From contig JAKSZP010000014.1 in NCBI GenBank assembly GCA_022478985.1, positions 1-64,000 on the forward strand: a stretch of 64,000 nucleotides of DNA, given 5' to 3'. Each line of letters opens with the position of its first letter. Within the stretch, counting starts at the first letter, position 1. Below, one piece after another: positions 31,701 through 42,878 of this stretch. The notes under the pieces were generated by a model, which had not been told where the DNA came from, did not search any database, and was given only the letters and a program-made list of their open reading frames with translations. Source of the stretch: Massospora cicadina. Taxonomy: Eukaryota > Entomophthoromycota > Entomophthoromycetes > Entomophthorales > Entomophthoraceae. The position numbers were made by a program, and so were the translations under genes.

Positions 31701-32640
31701 CTTAAAACTTTGAAATTCTCCATTGACCTGGAGAAAAACACTAAAACGCCGATTGCTTATCAAGATTGCCAACAATTGCAGTTATGACGGATTTAAGTGA
31801 TATAATGTTCAACAAAATGCTCAGTGAAAAGTATGATGACGAACCGCCCCAAGTGATTAAAGCGTTGAATGAAATGTGAACAAATACCTTCCAACAGAAT
31901 GGGGACCTGTACAAGTGGATCGGCAATTCTACAGTGAATTTTCCGTAACCCTCAGCACGGCTGAGAATTATTTTAAGCGCCCACAAGGCAGTCAGAAATG
32001 GTGGGGTGCACAAGACAATGGAGTTGTTGCGCCCTCAGTACTATTGAAAAAGTATGAACTTGATGTGCTCAAAACCATTTCCTGTTGCCATCAGTGCCAA
32101 GTGGAGAAGCCATTCCGCCATAAGACTTTGTATCAGGTAGTGAAACCACATTTTGCTTGGCATATGGTTTCCCTTGATGTCGTTGGTCCCTTGCCAACAG
32201 GAGCTAACTGGTGTAAGTACATTCTTGTGGCTAATGACCACTTGACTTGGTGGGTCAAAGCAAGAGCAATATGAGGTTTGGGGCAGTTACAGTGGCCAAG
32301 TTCTTGATGGAATGAATTACTCAGCGACATGGATGCTCTCAGTTCATTCTCTCTGATAACAGAACCAAGTTCACCTCGCACATCCTCCCTAAACTGAACG
32401 AGCTTATGGGAATCCGCAGGGTTCTGATGACCCCATACCACCCCAAATCTAATGGAGTGGTTGAACGGGTGAATGAAACTCTGGTGAACATCCTACGAAA
32501 ATTATTAACTGATTGACCTTCCAATTGGACCTCCCTCCTTTCCACTGCCATGTTTACCTATAACATTAGTTATCATTCCACCACGGGGAAGAGTCCCTTC
32601 CAATTACTATATGGCTGACACCCGGCTCTTTTGGTGTTAC
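31701..32640 (+). pseudogene. Integrase zinc-binding domain and core of C
   Basis: The zinc-binding domain ends in CCHQCQVEK (near 32080-32110). The core follows: SLDVVGPLPTGANWCKYILV with the first Asp, then after a TGA and frameshift ILSDNRTKF with the second Asp (near 32353), and [10 protein letters not shown] with the Glu. The Asp-Glu spacing is exactly D-x35-E. The catalytic triad is preserved although the frame is broken. Confidence 0.87.
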
Positions 32641-32779
32641 TTTACTCATGTGTAGAAGACACCGGTGGAATGGAACCCCACTGATATTTGACTAACCTTG
32701 CAAACATTCTGATATAAAACCAAAGCATATTTCTTCAGCTTAACCAAGAAGATCAGGAATCAGGCTGCCAATCAGGTAT

Positions 32780-32990
32780 GTCAAAGTGGGTTGGCACAGT
32801 TCAAAGAAGGCGATATGGTTCTCTTCCATGACCAACATGGGTTTGGGTGGAAACACAAGTTGGCCAGTATTTGAATTGGTCCATTTGAAGTTATATAGAA
32901 GACTGGGGTTGACGCATATACCATCAAAGACCCTGCAAGTGGTCAAATTATTAAATGGGTACACACAAAGATCCTCTGACTATACAGGCA
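32780..32990 (+). pseudogene. Integrase C-terminus of C (GPF motif)
   Basis: FKEGDMVLFHDQHGFGWKHK leads, past stops, to IGPFEVI and DAYTIKDPASGQIIKWVHTK, a GPY/F domain. No chromodomain follows; the polypurine tract AAGGAGGGG (33013-33021) comes directly. Homologous C-termini are at 38322-38546 (A) and 50327-50527 (B). Confidence 0.82.
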
Positions 32991-33024
32991 ATAGGAGCCT
33001 TTTCGTCCAGTCAAGGAGGGGTAA

Positions 33025-33589
33025 TGTTGTGATTCCAATATGACTGGATGATAATCTTGGGACAGTTAGGGCGGTTTGGGAAGAATCTTTCAAAAATGAT
33101 ATCGGTTGCAATTATTTGAGTACCTTGAGATGAGGCGATATTGGGATATAATGAGTTTAGTTTTGGACCGCCTCTAAATAAGGTGATAGGGTGATGTTAA
33201 CATTAGACAAATATGAATTAAATCGCCTACAATTTAGTCGATAGAGAACTAAAGAATAACAAGCCAAAATGAGGAGAATTGGCGGAATTGAATAGTCTAA
33301 GCTATGAGAGTGGTATTGTCTAAAGCTGCTGTATATAGGCGAGATGGGCGATTAAGAGAAGGAGGTTGTTAATAGGCTATAGTGAGCAAAACAGCGAAAA
33401 TCTGCTGTGTTTTGATTATATTAAATAAAATAGTGTAGCGGGAGCAAGTGCTCCATATTTATTAAATTAAGTTTATTTCATTGTTTCCAAGGGCCACAAT
33501 CACTATATTGTTGGTCCTATTGCTCAGTGGGCTAAACTCTGTGCAAAACCTCTTACGGCATATCTCAAGGATTCCGCCAAATTACAACA
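33025..33589 (+). repeat. 3' LTR of C
   Basis: 565 bp, TGTTGTGATT to ATTACAACA, preceded by a purine-rich tract. Confidence 0.92.
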
Positions 33590-34277
33590 TACTATAACCA
33601 AATTACCCTCTTGATACTTAGAATCCTCACGTCCTTTCTTTTCTGCAAATTGCTTGGCGTCATTAGTGGATTTAGTAAGCTGGCTCTGAACCAGTTGATG
33701 CACCTTCTGGATGTGGGTGATAAATAGATTTGCAGCAGGGATGTTGCTACACGCTTGTGGCCCAACACTGAACGCAGAGTTGTACCCCAAATTAGCATAC
33801 ATACGTGACATTCCTATTGATGCAAGAAGGGAGTTGTTGTACAAGTATTGGGATGTAGAGAGGTCCGCTGCCCATGTATTTTGAAAAGCAGTTGCTTAGC
33901 ACCGAAGGTACTGCTCTAAGAACTGGTTACTCCACTCCATTTGGCCATCTGACTGGGGGTGATAGGCTAAAGATCTGCATGCCTTAATCTTCACATTTCC
34001 ACAAAGCTCCCCAGTGTTTGCGAGGTAAACTGAGGTCATCTATTGCTGATTACTTCTTGGAACCCCAAACAGAGCAAAAACATGTGCCACAAACAACCTT
34101 GCCATGTCCTCAGCTGTAGTGTTTGTCATAAGGGGATTAAGATAGCATATTTTGTAGAGAAATATCGCCACCATGATTGCGCATACCCATGGGAGTTGGG
34201 TAAGCTTATAGTAAATACACTGAAAGTAACGTCATGGGCCTGATGCTTGTTAAAGAGGGTGGAGGAAACCGTTCTGC
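33590..34277 (-). pseudogene. Integrase core of D
   Basis: Minus-strand YHPQSDGQMEWSN (near 33940) keeps the catalytic Glu. FLEQYLR, LYNNSLLASIGMSRMYANLG and AFSVGPQACSNIPAANL follow, then THIQKVHQLVQSQLTKS. The frame runs into the C insertion at 33590. The upstream part continues beyond A at 45784. Stops are present. Confidence 0.82.
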
Positions 34278-35014
34278 TGTTAAAACTTTGAGAGCTTGAA
34301 CCCTTGATTGAGTTCTAATTTTTAAGTTTGGAAAACTGATTCCTTGATCTAAATAATGATCGCTTTAGCTCCCTTCATTCAACTTGCACAGGTTTCTTGA
34401 ATGTGCGTTGTTCAATTTGATAGTATGAAATAATGGGCAATTTTAGTATGAGTACTACTAATATAGTTGATCTCATATCCAGAATAATGATTAGGTCCAA
34501 CGCCAACCTGGTGCTTGTCCTAAGATCATTTTCTTCTAAAATGGTAGGGACTCTTTCCTATTCCGTCTGGTAGAACTTAACTTAGGGTAAGGTTCAAAGG
34601 TTCTTCTTCCTTCTTATATTTATTTGAGGTAAGCCAACCAGGGGACAGACATTACCAAGACTAAAACTAAAATTAGAACTATAACTAAAAACTAACGTGA
34701 CTAATTGGTTCAAACAAAACTCCCAAATGAGCAGATCAAGTGAAACACTTCGAATGAAACAACCAACCAGGTGGACAGCGGAAACTGCTTATCCTTCCAT
34801 GACAGAAGGGGGATTGGGGGGCTCATCTTTGGCATCAGCTTCTTCCTCCCATAATAGAATGCATGTCACGGCAGACAGTAAGGGCGTTGGGGCATCTGCG
34901 GCATGTGGTTCAATATCTCTAATAATTGGTATTTCATGGAGATTGCCAGCTAGATAAATGACACTGATATATTTGGTTAAAGCTTTTTCAGCTTTAATGC
35001 GGGCATATGGGAGT

Positions 35015-35686
35015 TTAACAAATGTGGCGATGTTGGTTTAGGTAATTTAAACTTTTGGGTTCCGTGCTATAGTTGCTACGTTCTGGATAGCATTTGTTGA
35101 CATTTTTGTATAACTGTTTTACTGTGATTTTACTTTTTGAGTAAGACTTTTTGGGGATAACAGGAGAGTGGAATTCCTCCTGTGAGCATCGCCACTGATT
35201 TGGCGACAGCTTTATGAAGGGGGCAACAATCTGGTGTTGCAGCTGCTTTGACTGCAAGCTGGTGATTACTGCAAAATGATTCAGCATTTGGCTGTGAGGT
35301 ATATAGTCAAGGGGGGTATTTGGCGTCACATTCTGCAAAAACAAACTGCTCAATTTGTAGAGATGGTCCTTCAATGAGCTTACCTGATTTGTCAATTTCA
35401 GCCAATAACTCTCATGGGTTTTGGTTGAATTGAATTGGGGAATTAGCATACAGTTGAGGTTTGGTTGATTCATTTGAGGAAGCATGGGATCAAACTGGTA
35501 TCCAATATGATGCTTGATTGGAGGAATCATTTGTGGCATTGGGGTGAGACAGAGGCTGATTGGTGGCTGTAGGTGCAGCTGCAGCTTCCAGTTTTGGGGG
35601 AGGGGGAGGTAGGATTGTGCCCCATACCGGAACTTGTATGGGGTGGGTGGCAGATTGGAGGTCAGCGGATGAGTCATCCAATCCAT
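35015..35686 (-). CDS. Downstream frame of the LINE-like element
   Basis: A 223-codon minus-strand frame after, and overlapping, the zinc-knuckle frame in another register. Rich in Gln, His, Ser and Leu (VSSLKDHLYKLSSLFLQN, KLSPNQWRCSQEEFHSP). No RT motif. It may be the frameshifted C-terminal half of the same ORF1-like protein. Its length in such AT-rich DNA suggests it was coding. Confidence 0.45.
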   Translation of the reverse strand: MDWMTHPLTSNLPPTPYKFRYGAQSYLPLPQNWKLQLHLQPPISLCLTPMPQMIPPIKHHIGYQFDPMLPQMNQPNLNCMLIPQFNSTKTHESYWLKLTNQVSSLKDHLYKLSSLFLQNVTPNTPLDYIPHSQMLNHFAVITSLQSKQLQHQIVAPFIKLSPNQWRCSQEEFHSPVIPKKSYSKSKITVKQLYKNVNKCYPERSNYSTEPKSLNYLNQHRHIC

Positions 35687-36187
35687 CAGAAGTGGCTAAG
35701 GAGGGGCACTTGCATTTTGAGTGGTCCAACTCAAAACATGATGGACAGATCATCCGCCCACCCTCGACATGGGCCCAAAATGGATGGTCAGGTGCTGAAG
35801 GAATAATGATGCAAGGGGGAATCAACACGGCGATTTTACTAAATTCAGGGCTGATTGTGGCATATGCTGAGACCCAGCAAGTCGTGTGGACCCATTTGGG
35901 ACCACAAATTGTAAGATGGGGTTGGAGACATAGGCTGCCAAACCATCCATCAGCTCCTGGTGGAGCACTTCAGGTGGGAGGTGGGTGGGCAAACCAGCAG
36001 ACTGGACCACCAAAGTGGTGTCCGCTGGGAGCTGGGTCTGAGTTGTGGGGAGAGGGGTGTCCTGGAATACCGGGGGCACAGTTGCTGCAGTGGCGGTGTC
36101 AGCTTCACCTGTGAAGCTGAAATCAAAGTACCCCTTGTAGAGGCGGAAATCAATAAAACTGGTGGGTGTCATCACCGCCTGTGCCAT
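35490..36187 (-). pseudogene. ORF1/Gag-like zinc-knuckle protein of the LINE-like element
   Basis: Two adjoining minus-strand frames form one protein with a frameshift near 35825. The N-terminal 121 codons start MAQAVMTPTSFIDF and are Pro/Thr-rich, with HLPPEVLHQELMDGL. The C-terminal 112 codons carry CPSCFELDHSKCKC (35706-35747), a C-x2-C-x4-H-x4-C knuckle, then a Pro/Ala-rich tail. LINE ORF1 proteins bind element RNA through such knuckles. No capsid-type helices are recognisable to me, so ORF1-like is the safer name. Confidence 0.65.
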
Positions 36188-37207
36188 TTCAATAATGGCT
36201 TAGTCGTGTTATGGGAATAGATTCCTGTATTTGACCCTTAGGCTGTAGTGCATGTTTCTCCAGGGGAGCACCAGGGGGCAGCAAGGTACCGCTTGGGTAT
36301 GAGCAGGGTGGGTGTCAAGATTCTTGGGAGGAACAAATCGTCCCATGGGTTTGGAATGACTGGGTGAAACAGTACGAGCATGTTTTCCTGCTGGTCAGAA
36401 AATGGCAGGAGGAGTTTCGCCGCTGCCCCACACTGGAGCAGCCGGCAGAGAATCCAAGGACATTGGAATGAAACTAAACACTTATGTAAACTTTTGGGTA
36501 GTTTACTGAACAGGTTTGAACTTGTTGTAAGTTAAAGAGGACCTTCTTCTTCCTTCTTGTCATGCCAAGTCTGCAGAGATCAGCAATAATATAGACAAAG
36601 GATCTTCTTCTCCTTCTTTCTCTAATCCCTTGAGCAAACATTTTAAATTATAAACTATAGATAACTGTATATTCAATTAGAGCTAATTTTATCTGCTTTA
36701 TTATAAAAAAGTCAAGGGGAATTTATAGGGAATTCAGTGCATAACTCTTTGGCTGGCACCCCAATTAGGAAATGGCGGCCATTGCTATTGAATTAATCCT
36801 CCAGTGTCACTTGAAACAATGAACTTCTTCATTGAATATACTTGGGTCCTTTTTCCTACTTGATTGCAACCTCTTCTGAATTGAAACGAGAACGTTTTCC
36901 AACTTCTTCACTCAACTCCCATCAAATTTACCCTTGTCTGATAACAACCTGCTTAGGTAATGATACTCTTAACCATAATTACAAATTGCATTACAGGAAA
37001 GGTTGAATCAAAAGTTGCTATTATGACAGGCGGTATTACTCGCCAGCAACTCAAAAACCCTTAGTCAATTGGCAACTAAATGCAGTCAACTCCTACAAAT
37101 CAATTAAGTAATCAATAATTAAAGCTGACACCAAATCGCTTGCTGATTGTCAGGGATCATCCCAAATGAAACAATCATCAATCCAAAATTTTGTAATATG
37201 GCAAATT

Positions 37208-37297
37208 GATATATTTGCTGGAACATCGATGAATCCCCCCCCTTGGGTTGGGACCATCTAGTACTAAAAAAAAAAAAAAAAGATATATTTGCTGGAA
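37208..37297 (+). mobile_element. 58-bp poly(A) retro-insertion with 16-bp duplication
   Basis: GATATATTTGCTGGAA at 37208-37223 and 37282-37297 flanks 58 bp ending GGGTTGGGACCATCTAGTACT and an uninterrupted A-run. The other LTR of A lacks it. The end is the same as in the 9980 insert. Confidence 0.9.
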
Positions 37298-37429
37298 TAA
37301 TTCCTCAAAGAATAGTTATCATATAAGTAATAGATAACTTCAACATCCACTATTGAGATGGATCCCCTAGTGGACCAGCAGATTAATTGTAATTGATAAA
37401 GTTGGGTAATATGTGCAAAAATCTTAACA

Positions 37430-38321
37430 CCCCCCCGTTTGACCAGACTAACCAGAAAGGAAGGTTTTCTTGGGGCATACGCCGTGTGGATTCTGACTGA
37501 GTCTGCCAGCATGATTTAAAATTTGGAGTGCTCTTGATCCATCTCCATTCCTTGCTCAATGCATATTGGTTTAGTCCTTCTTCTTTACGCATTTACGTTC
37601 TATGTCCTACTTGCTGCTGCCTCCGCAGAGTGCAGTTCCCATGGCCACATGCCATGCCAACCTAGTTTGGGTGTTCTTCCAGTAAAAAGGTCTGAGAAAA
37701 CCTATTTTTCCCAGGTCAGGGTTATATGACACCTCGTCATTTAAAGGATTTTCTTGGGCAGTTTCTCCAATTCCTTGTTCCATATGTTCCACCAGGCTGG
37801 GTTTTATTTCTTTGGGAACTACTCCTGGAAAATCCGGTTTCAACCGTCCTGATTCTATAATGTGTGTTGCTTCTTTTGGCGCCTTAGGGCTACTCATGGC
37901 AGACCCAGTTTCAACCCAAGTTGGTCCTACCAATAACATTAGGAAACATCACCAGATGCATTTTGATGATGATAGATAAAAGTTGGATAATAATATATAG
38001 TTTTTTCATTACTATATTTTTATATTTTTTCTATATGATTTTTTGATCTTGTATTATTTAATGGGGTTTTCCTTATGTTATTTTTTGCAATGAAATTTAC
38101 CCTATTATTTGGTTCAGAGGTCCATCTTTTTGTTTCCCCTACTTTGGTTCAGTGGTTCATTTTTTATATTTAACCAGCTATTATGGTTCAGAGGTATGTT
38201 TTTAAGCCTTAACCAACTATCATGGTTCAGCGGCCCCCATCTGGGGCTTGACCAACACTAGGACTTGACCTATTTTTTCTAGGTTCATTGGTCCTTTGGG
38301 AACATTGCAATTATTCCTCCC
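37430..38321 (-). pseudogene. Polypurine tract and post-integrase tail of A
   Basis: The polypurine tract (GGGGGGG on the minus strand, 37430-37436) adjoins the 3' LTR. A 110-codon frame at 37607-37939 ends in TRLAWHVAMGTALCGGSSK, which resembles KMGLAWHDVSGTMLNKRW in the same place of B. So A and B share a tail of unknown function after integrase. At 38110-38240 the phrase TGGTTCAG(A/T/C)GG recurs four times, a weak repeat. Confidence 0.5.
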
Positions 38322-38546
38322 CTAGATCCAATACTTAAGATATTTTGTATGGACCCAGTTCACTACATGACCATCTGTAATGTTCTTATTCATGTAGGCA
38401 TCAGTCACCATCTTGTCAATAACTTTAAACAGACCCAACCACAAAGTATATAAAATGTTTCTCCATCCAAAATCATGTATGTTGCAATAAGCTACCTTAT
38501 CCCCCACATGGTACTCCTGTATTGCTGGCTGGTTCTTATCATCCAT
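38322..38546 (-). pseudogene. Integrase C-terminus of A
   Basis: IQEYHVGDKVAYCNIHDFGW is followed by LWLGLFKVIDKM and DAYMNKNITDGHVVNWVHTK. It is the homologue of the GPF region of C and of 50327-50527 in B. A 74-codon frame is intact, but its upstream junction to the core is frameshifted. Confidence 0.8.
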
Positions 38547-38633
38547 CAGCTATACTTTGATCCTTTTCCTTAAGATCATATCAAATGCTTGCAATTGCAA
38601 CCAATAATCATATTGACCAGTCAGTTAAGATAT

Positions 38634-39290
38634 TTATTGGTACTCATCCCCACTACTGGCTCTACTGCAGAACATAAATTCATTGGCAAGGATGCCCTTC
38701 ATCTGTAAAGTAACTTGAACGGCGTCTAACTTGTTACCTGCGTGAAGACTTATATTATAGGCAAAGGTAACCATACTCAGATAAGTTCCCCAAGTGGAAG
38801 TTTTCCCCACAACCAATTTCTCAGCCTCGCAGCTAACGTTCTATTAACTCTTTCCACTATTCCGTTTGTTACTGGTCTGCATGGAACTGATACTACTCCT
38901 CTGATTCTAATTAATTCATTGGGCCTCAGGATAGCATAATAGATAAAGTTGGTTCCATTATCGCTCAAGATCACTTAAGGGCATCCCTGCCTGTAAACTA
39001 CCTGATCCAAAATGAACTTAGCTGTGCTCACAGCTTCTACATTGCTCAGGGCTTTGATTTTGATCCATCTAGTTAGATGGTCTATGGCCACTATGATATA
39101 TTTCGCGCCTCCTGTGCTGATACTCAATGGTCACATCACACCTATTGACACTGTGTGCCATGCAAATCCAAGGAAGACTAGCCTGTATCCTGTTATATTC
39201 TTAATGGGGCTTGTGGAGTTGGCATTCCACGCAACAGGCCAGGTAGTTGGTGACACCATGTTTGATTGATTCCAAGTAGTAGTACTAGAA
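38634..39290 (-). pseudogene. Integrase zinc-binding and core of A
   Basis: Minus-strand core with LSDNGTNFI (second Asp) and GIVERVNRTLAARLRNW (Glu), spaced exactly D-x35-E, in a 65-codon frame at 38777-38974. A shifted 60-codon frame continues with STWGTYLSMVTFAYNISLHA. Upstream, CCVECQLHKP near 39230 marks the zinc-binding domain. Stops separate the pieces. Confidence 0.85.
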
Positions 39291-40054
39291 AATATGTTCC
39301 ATGGGTTTTCTTAGGCAACCATGGCTGATGACTTTGTGTGCAGCTCAGATTACTTCTGCTAGTTCTGATGGCTTTAGGAATAAAAACTGTTTTACATCAA
39401 TTATTTTATATAAATGTCCATTTTTATTTTGTGTTTTCCATCGCTTTCTTGAGCACAACTTGAATTTATCAGGGTTCATACCCAACTTTGCCTTCAATTA
39501 TCCTTTGGAATAATCGTCCACTTGATGTTAGATAATATGGACTGCAGGCATTCTTAATCCGTCAGCGTTTTGATGCGCTGCTCTGGCCCAGTGTAGTATC
39601 TAAAAATCATAGGCTTATAATTTTAAAGCACATTGGGCCAGTTATTCTGGTTCAATCAAGTTATGGAGCCAGCATAATGACGAGTGGTCCATCACTACTT
39701 TGAAGTGTGTTCCATGATGTACACTAATAATTGCTTACAAACACAGATTACTTGAGGTATTCACGCTCCATCACGGTATAATTCCTCTCCACTGGAATAA
39801 TTGTTCGCTCACATAGGCCACCAGATGTTAGTTCCCATCTTCATCAAGTTGGCAAAAATGGCTCCAATTGCCATTAATGATGCATCAGTTTGGATGTTGT
39901 ATTTCTGATTGAAATTTGGGTACTTCAAGACAGGACTGGTCATTAGCTAACGATGCAATTCATCAAACGACTCTTGGTCTTCTTCATTCCACACAAATCA
40001 TTTTTGGATCCTGTAATAAGTGGAATAAAGGATCTGCGATTTTTTCAAAATCCT
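39291..40054 (-). pseudogene. RNase H of A, heavily decayed
   Basis: Between RT and integrase. Only scattered phrases such as a GxNIRCERTIIPVERNYT-like stretch near 39770-39810 remain. No continuous frame. Confidence 0.55.
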
Positions 40055-40830
40055 TTATGAATTGGTGACAGTAGCTGACCATCCCAAGAAAGACTTAATA
40101 TCTAGAACGCTCTTCAGGATTGACATTCGTTTAATTGCCATAATCTTCTGCTTCTGAGTTTGCAGCCCTCTGAAGTTGATTACCAACCCCAAGTTCTCAA
40201 GCATCTTCTTGAAGAAGTAGTATTTCTTCAGCTTTAATTTTAAGTTCGCCACCACCAGGCTCTTGAACACTTCTTCTAAGTGCTCCAAATGGCCCGTGAA
40301 AGACCTGCTGAATACATTTATATCGTCCAGATATACTAAGACACAGGATAGCTTCAGATCACTAAGTATAGAGTCCATTGCTCTTTGGAAGGTGGCTGGA
40401 GCATTACACAATCCCTGGTGCATTCAGGTTGGCTGATAGAGTCCCAATGTGGTAATGAGTGCACATTTTCCTGGTCCTCTTTTGGCAAATCAATTTTGCA
40501 ATACCCTGAAATTAAGTACATCACTGAAAAGTATTTGGCATCCCTAGGAGATTAAACACGTCATCAATCCTTGGCAGTGGATACAAATACTTCTTAGTGA
40601 TTTTGTTCAGCCAGCGATAATTAATCACCATATTATTTGATCCATCCTTCTTTTTTAATATAAGGATTATACTCGCCCATGGACTTGATTGAAGGGATGA
40701 GGAGTCCATGCTCAACAAGCTTGCTGATTTCTTTGCTAACCACAGTTTCAGAAGCTCTAGACCTTCGAATAGTTCTCATCTGTATTGGCGAATATTCCCC
40801 TGTGTCAACCTTATGGATCACGTTCTTTGC
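40055..40830 (-). pseudogene. Reverse transcriptase of A
   Basis: Minus-strand fingers YSPIQMRTIRRSRASETVV (40633-40821) and SIILILKKKDGSNNMVINYR (40521-40718), then KYLYPLPRIDDVFNLLG. A gap with stops precedes HQGLCNAPATFQRAMD and VLVYLDDINVFSR, where the YLDD site at 40322-40333 is intact, followed by YYFFKKMLENLGLVI. Split over three frames. Confidence 0.88.
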
Positions 40831-41724
40831 GCAATTCAGGTCATGGTCATCTTGAGCGAATTTCTCCTGGTATTTCTCAAATTATCAGATTACTTCTTCT
40901 TAGTGCTGTTCAGTTAAATCAACCAGCTGCTCTTGATCTATCAAGACATTGACAATTTCAGCAGTTTCTGATGGAAATTCCATTTTGGTTAGTGTTCCAA
41001 AATCATAAATTTTTCTGATCTCTGCCATTGGGATTAATTGGAGAAATATGTCGACTTGAATTTTTTTTTTCCTTTATTGGTTTTGTTCCCAGATTAGCCA
41101 GTAGAAGGTTGATTTCTCTGTGTCCCAGCATAGCTATCCCTGGCGCAACCCATAGTTCAATTCTTGATTTCCTCTATGGGCCATCAACCTCTCCATATAG
41201 TTGCTCTGAAATTTTGAGCGTTAACCCTGGGTTAACAAGTATTTGTGTCCCAGGCAGTAGAGTGTTCTTCATTATCGTTCTCAAGAGGATCCCACAATAT
41301 TTCAGGATCTCCTTTGGAATTTATCTCATTTTCTACCAACCAAATTATATTGGATGGGAACAATGCCATCATTATAAATTAAAGTTACAAATTTGTTTTG
41401 ATTAGTCAGAGGCGACTCTTCTTCCCACTGTTATATCAAAGGAAGGGTCTGCCCCAAAATGATCAGGGTATTCCCCTCAAAAAATATTTCATTTTATATT
41501 TTCTCAGGAACTCTATCCCAATCAGGATATTGCAATTCTAGTTCGCCAATACAATGGCAGGAGATGATACTACTATTGAATCAAAACAGAGTGGCAGTGC
41601 ACTGTAGGCTCCAAAGGGTATTGCCATATCTGACCCAGAAGTTCTGTATTCCTTTCAGTGTTCTAGGTCTGGCAAAATCTTCATTCGTTTCACCAGTTTG
41701 GTCAAAACAATATTTATGGGCACC
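40831..41724 (-). pseudogene. Protease C-terminal part and protease-RT linker of A
   Basis: After the solo LTR the minus strand reads PINIVLTKLVKRMKIL (protease after the active site), then FEGNTLIILGQTLPL, LYGEVDGP and APGIAMLGHREINLLLANLG, matching linker segments of B and C. Broken frames. Confidence 0.7.
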
Positions 41725-42878
41725 TGTAAGTCCCAGGGAACGTCCTCTGGGTGTTGATCGGGCCATTTTCCCATTCCCAAGCAAGAAGGCACCGAAGAGG
41801 ATGGCTATACCCCTCGTTACTCAGGAAAATCTCTCTCACATGGTAGACAAGCACTGGGTAACAGCTCTCCCACTTTGGATACTGCTCCCGGTACCCACAC
41901 TCTCCTTGGTAGAACTGCTATGGGAATTAGAGAAATCTGCACCAAGATTTCCAAAATGAAATCAATCATAACCAATTTGAGAGGAAATCGGCCAATGCTC
42001 AGATTTTAAATGGTCAAAAAGGTATGAAGACTGACTTATCAGCCAGAATGCCCAACGGTTGCAATTCAGTTAACATGACAATTAGAAAAATCTCCCCCTC
42101 CCAAATCCGTCAGGCATCACCCCTGATGGGCAGGTAATAGCACCAGACACCATAGTTAAGGTTACAAAGCTTCCTATTAACAAATTGGGTATTGCACCTG
42201 ACGCCATGCCACGGACCAAACAATCAGTTCAGCGACCTAGCATGGGTGGGTTGGGCGTCCCAAACCTGTTCCCAACCAAAAGGACCCGCTCCTATGTGGG
42301 GTGGCCTTGGGGGATTCCCGAAACTCATTGGGCTAAATGCCATCGCGCCAACCATTGGAAATGTAGCTGAGCCTTGGTTCAGACATTCGAGGTTGAACTG
42401 ACAGTGACTCAGCCCGCCACCAAATTTTTTGATGTCAGTTCCCAGAGACTAACCCGCCCATTACCAAATAATTCACTGGTTAGGTCGAATTTGTGGGACC
42501 CAATCCTGGCTTGTTTCCCCCCAAATTGACTACTATCTAATCAGTTGCATTGCACTGAGAAAATTGTTGGTCAATTTTTTCTTTCTTAAATTTTCCATTA
42601 AAAAAACCTTCCCAAATATCTAGTTTTTATATGATAAAAATTAAGCCACCTATCTGCTGATGTTCTTGTACCCCTTGGGGTTAACGGCCGTGTGCATCTG
42701 GTACTTTATTTTGTGCCTATATGAAATTCTGGCTCACTGTCAGATATTGGTGGAACTCCTTTCCGGTTTTATATTTGTCATATCAACAGCAGTGCCGTGG
42801 GAATTCTGATTTGTTGTTTGGGTGCTCTGGCACCCTGACTGGCAGGCCAGTCTAATTCTTACTTGTGTTCGCCTGGCA
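41725..42878 (+). repeat. Solo LTR, family S1 copy 2
   Basis: 1154 bp, TGTAAGTCCC to GCCTGGCA, with a perfect 5-bp duplication GCACC (41720-41724 and 42879-42883). It interrupts the protease active-site motif of A. It matches 1273-2427 along its full length. The frame from its second base is open for 77 codons. Confidence 0.93.

Larger units (their letters stand above)
27498..33589 (+). mobile_element. Ty3/gypsy element C, complete but decayed
   Basis: 6092 bp. LTRs 27498-28060 and 33025-33589 flank gag, protease, RT, RNase H and integrase on the plus strand. The target duplication is TACCA (27493-27497) and TACTA (33590-33594), one C-to-T change apart. It interrupts the integrase of D. Confidence 0.93.
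34616..36543 (-). mobile_element. Gag-only LINE-like element sharing the SINE 3' tail
   Basis: 1928 bp inserted in the 3' LTR of A, with a perfect 15-bp duplication TTCTTCTTCCTTCTT (34601-34615 and 36544-36558). On the minus strand it ends in GGCTTACCTCAAATAAATAT, the same 3' end as the SINE at 23611. It encodes a zinc-knuckle protein but no reverse transcriptase or endonuclease. The long duplication and tail indicate LINE-type mobilisation in trans. Confidence 0.85.
34278..37429 (-). repeat. 3' LTR of A, interrupted twice
   Basis: Matches the 5' LTR 44673-45783 in two blocks around the LINE-like insert at 34616-36543, with the small insert at 37224-37281. Reads TGTTAAGATTTTTGC at its minus-strand start. 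Confidence 0.9.

Noticed and set aside
37224..37281. 5S rRNA or U6 snRNA origin of the poly(A) micro-insert
   Set aside because: GGGTTGGGACCATCTAGTACT does not fit the fungal 5S or U6 3' ends I know; origin left open.
41028..41405. 125-codon plus-strand frame
   Set aside because: It is the antisense shadow of the protease-RT linker of element A on the minus strand.
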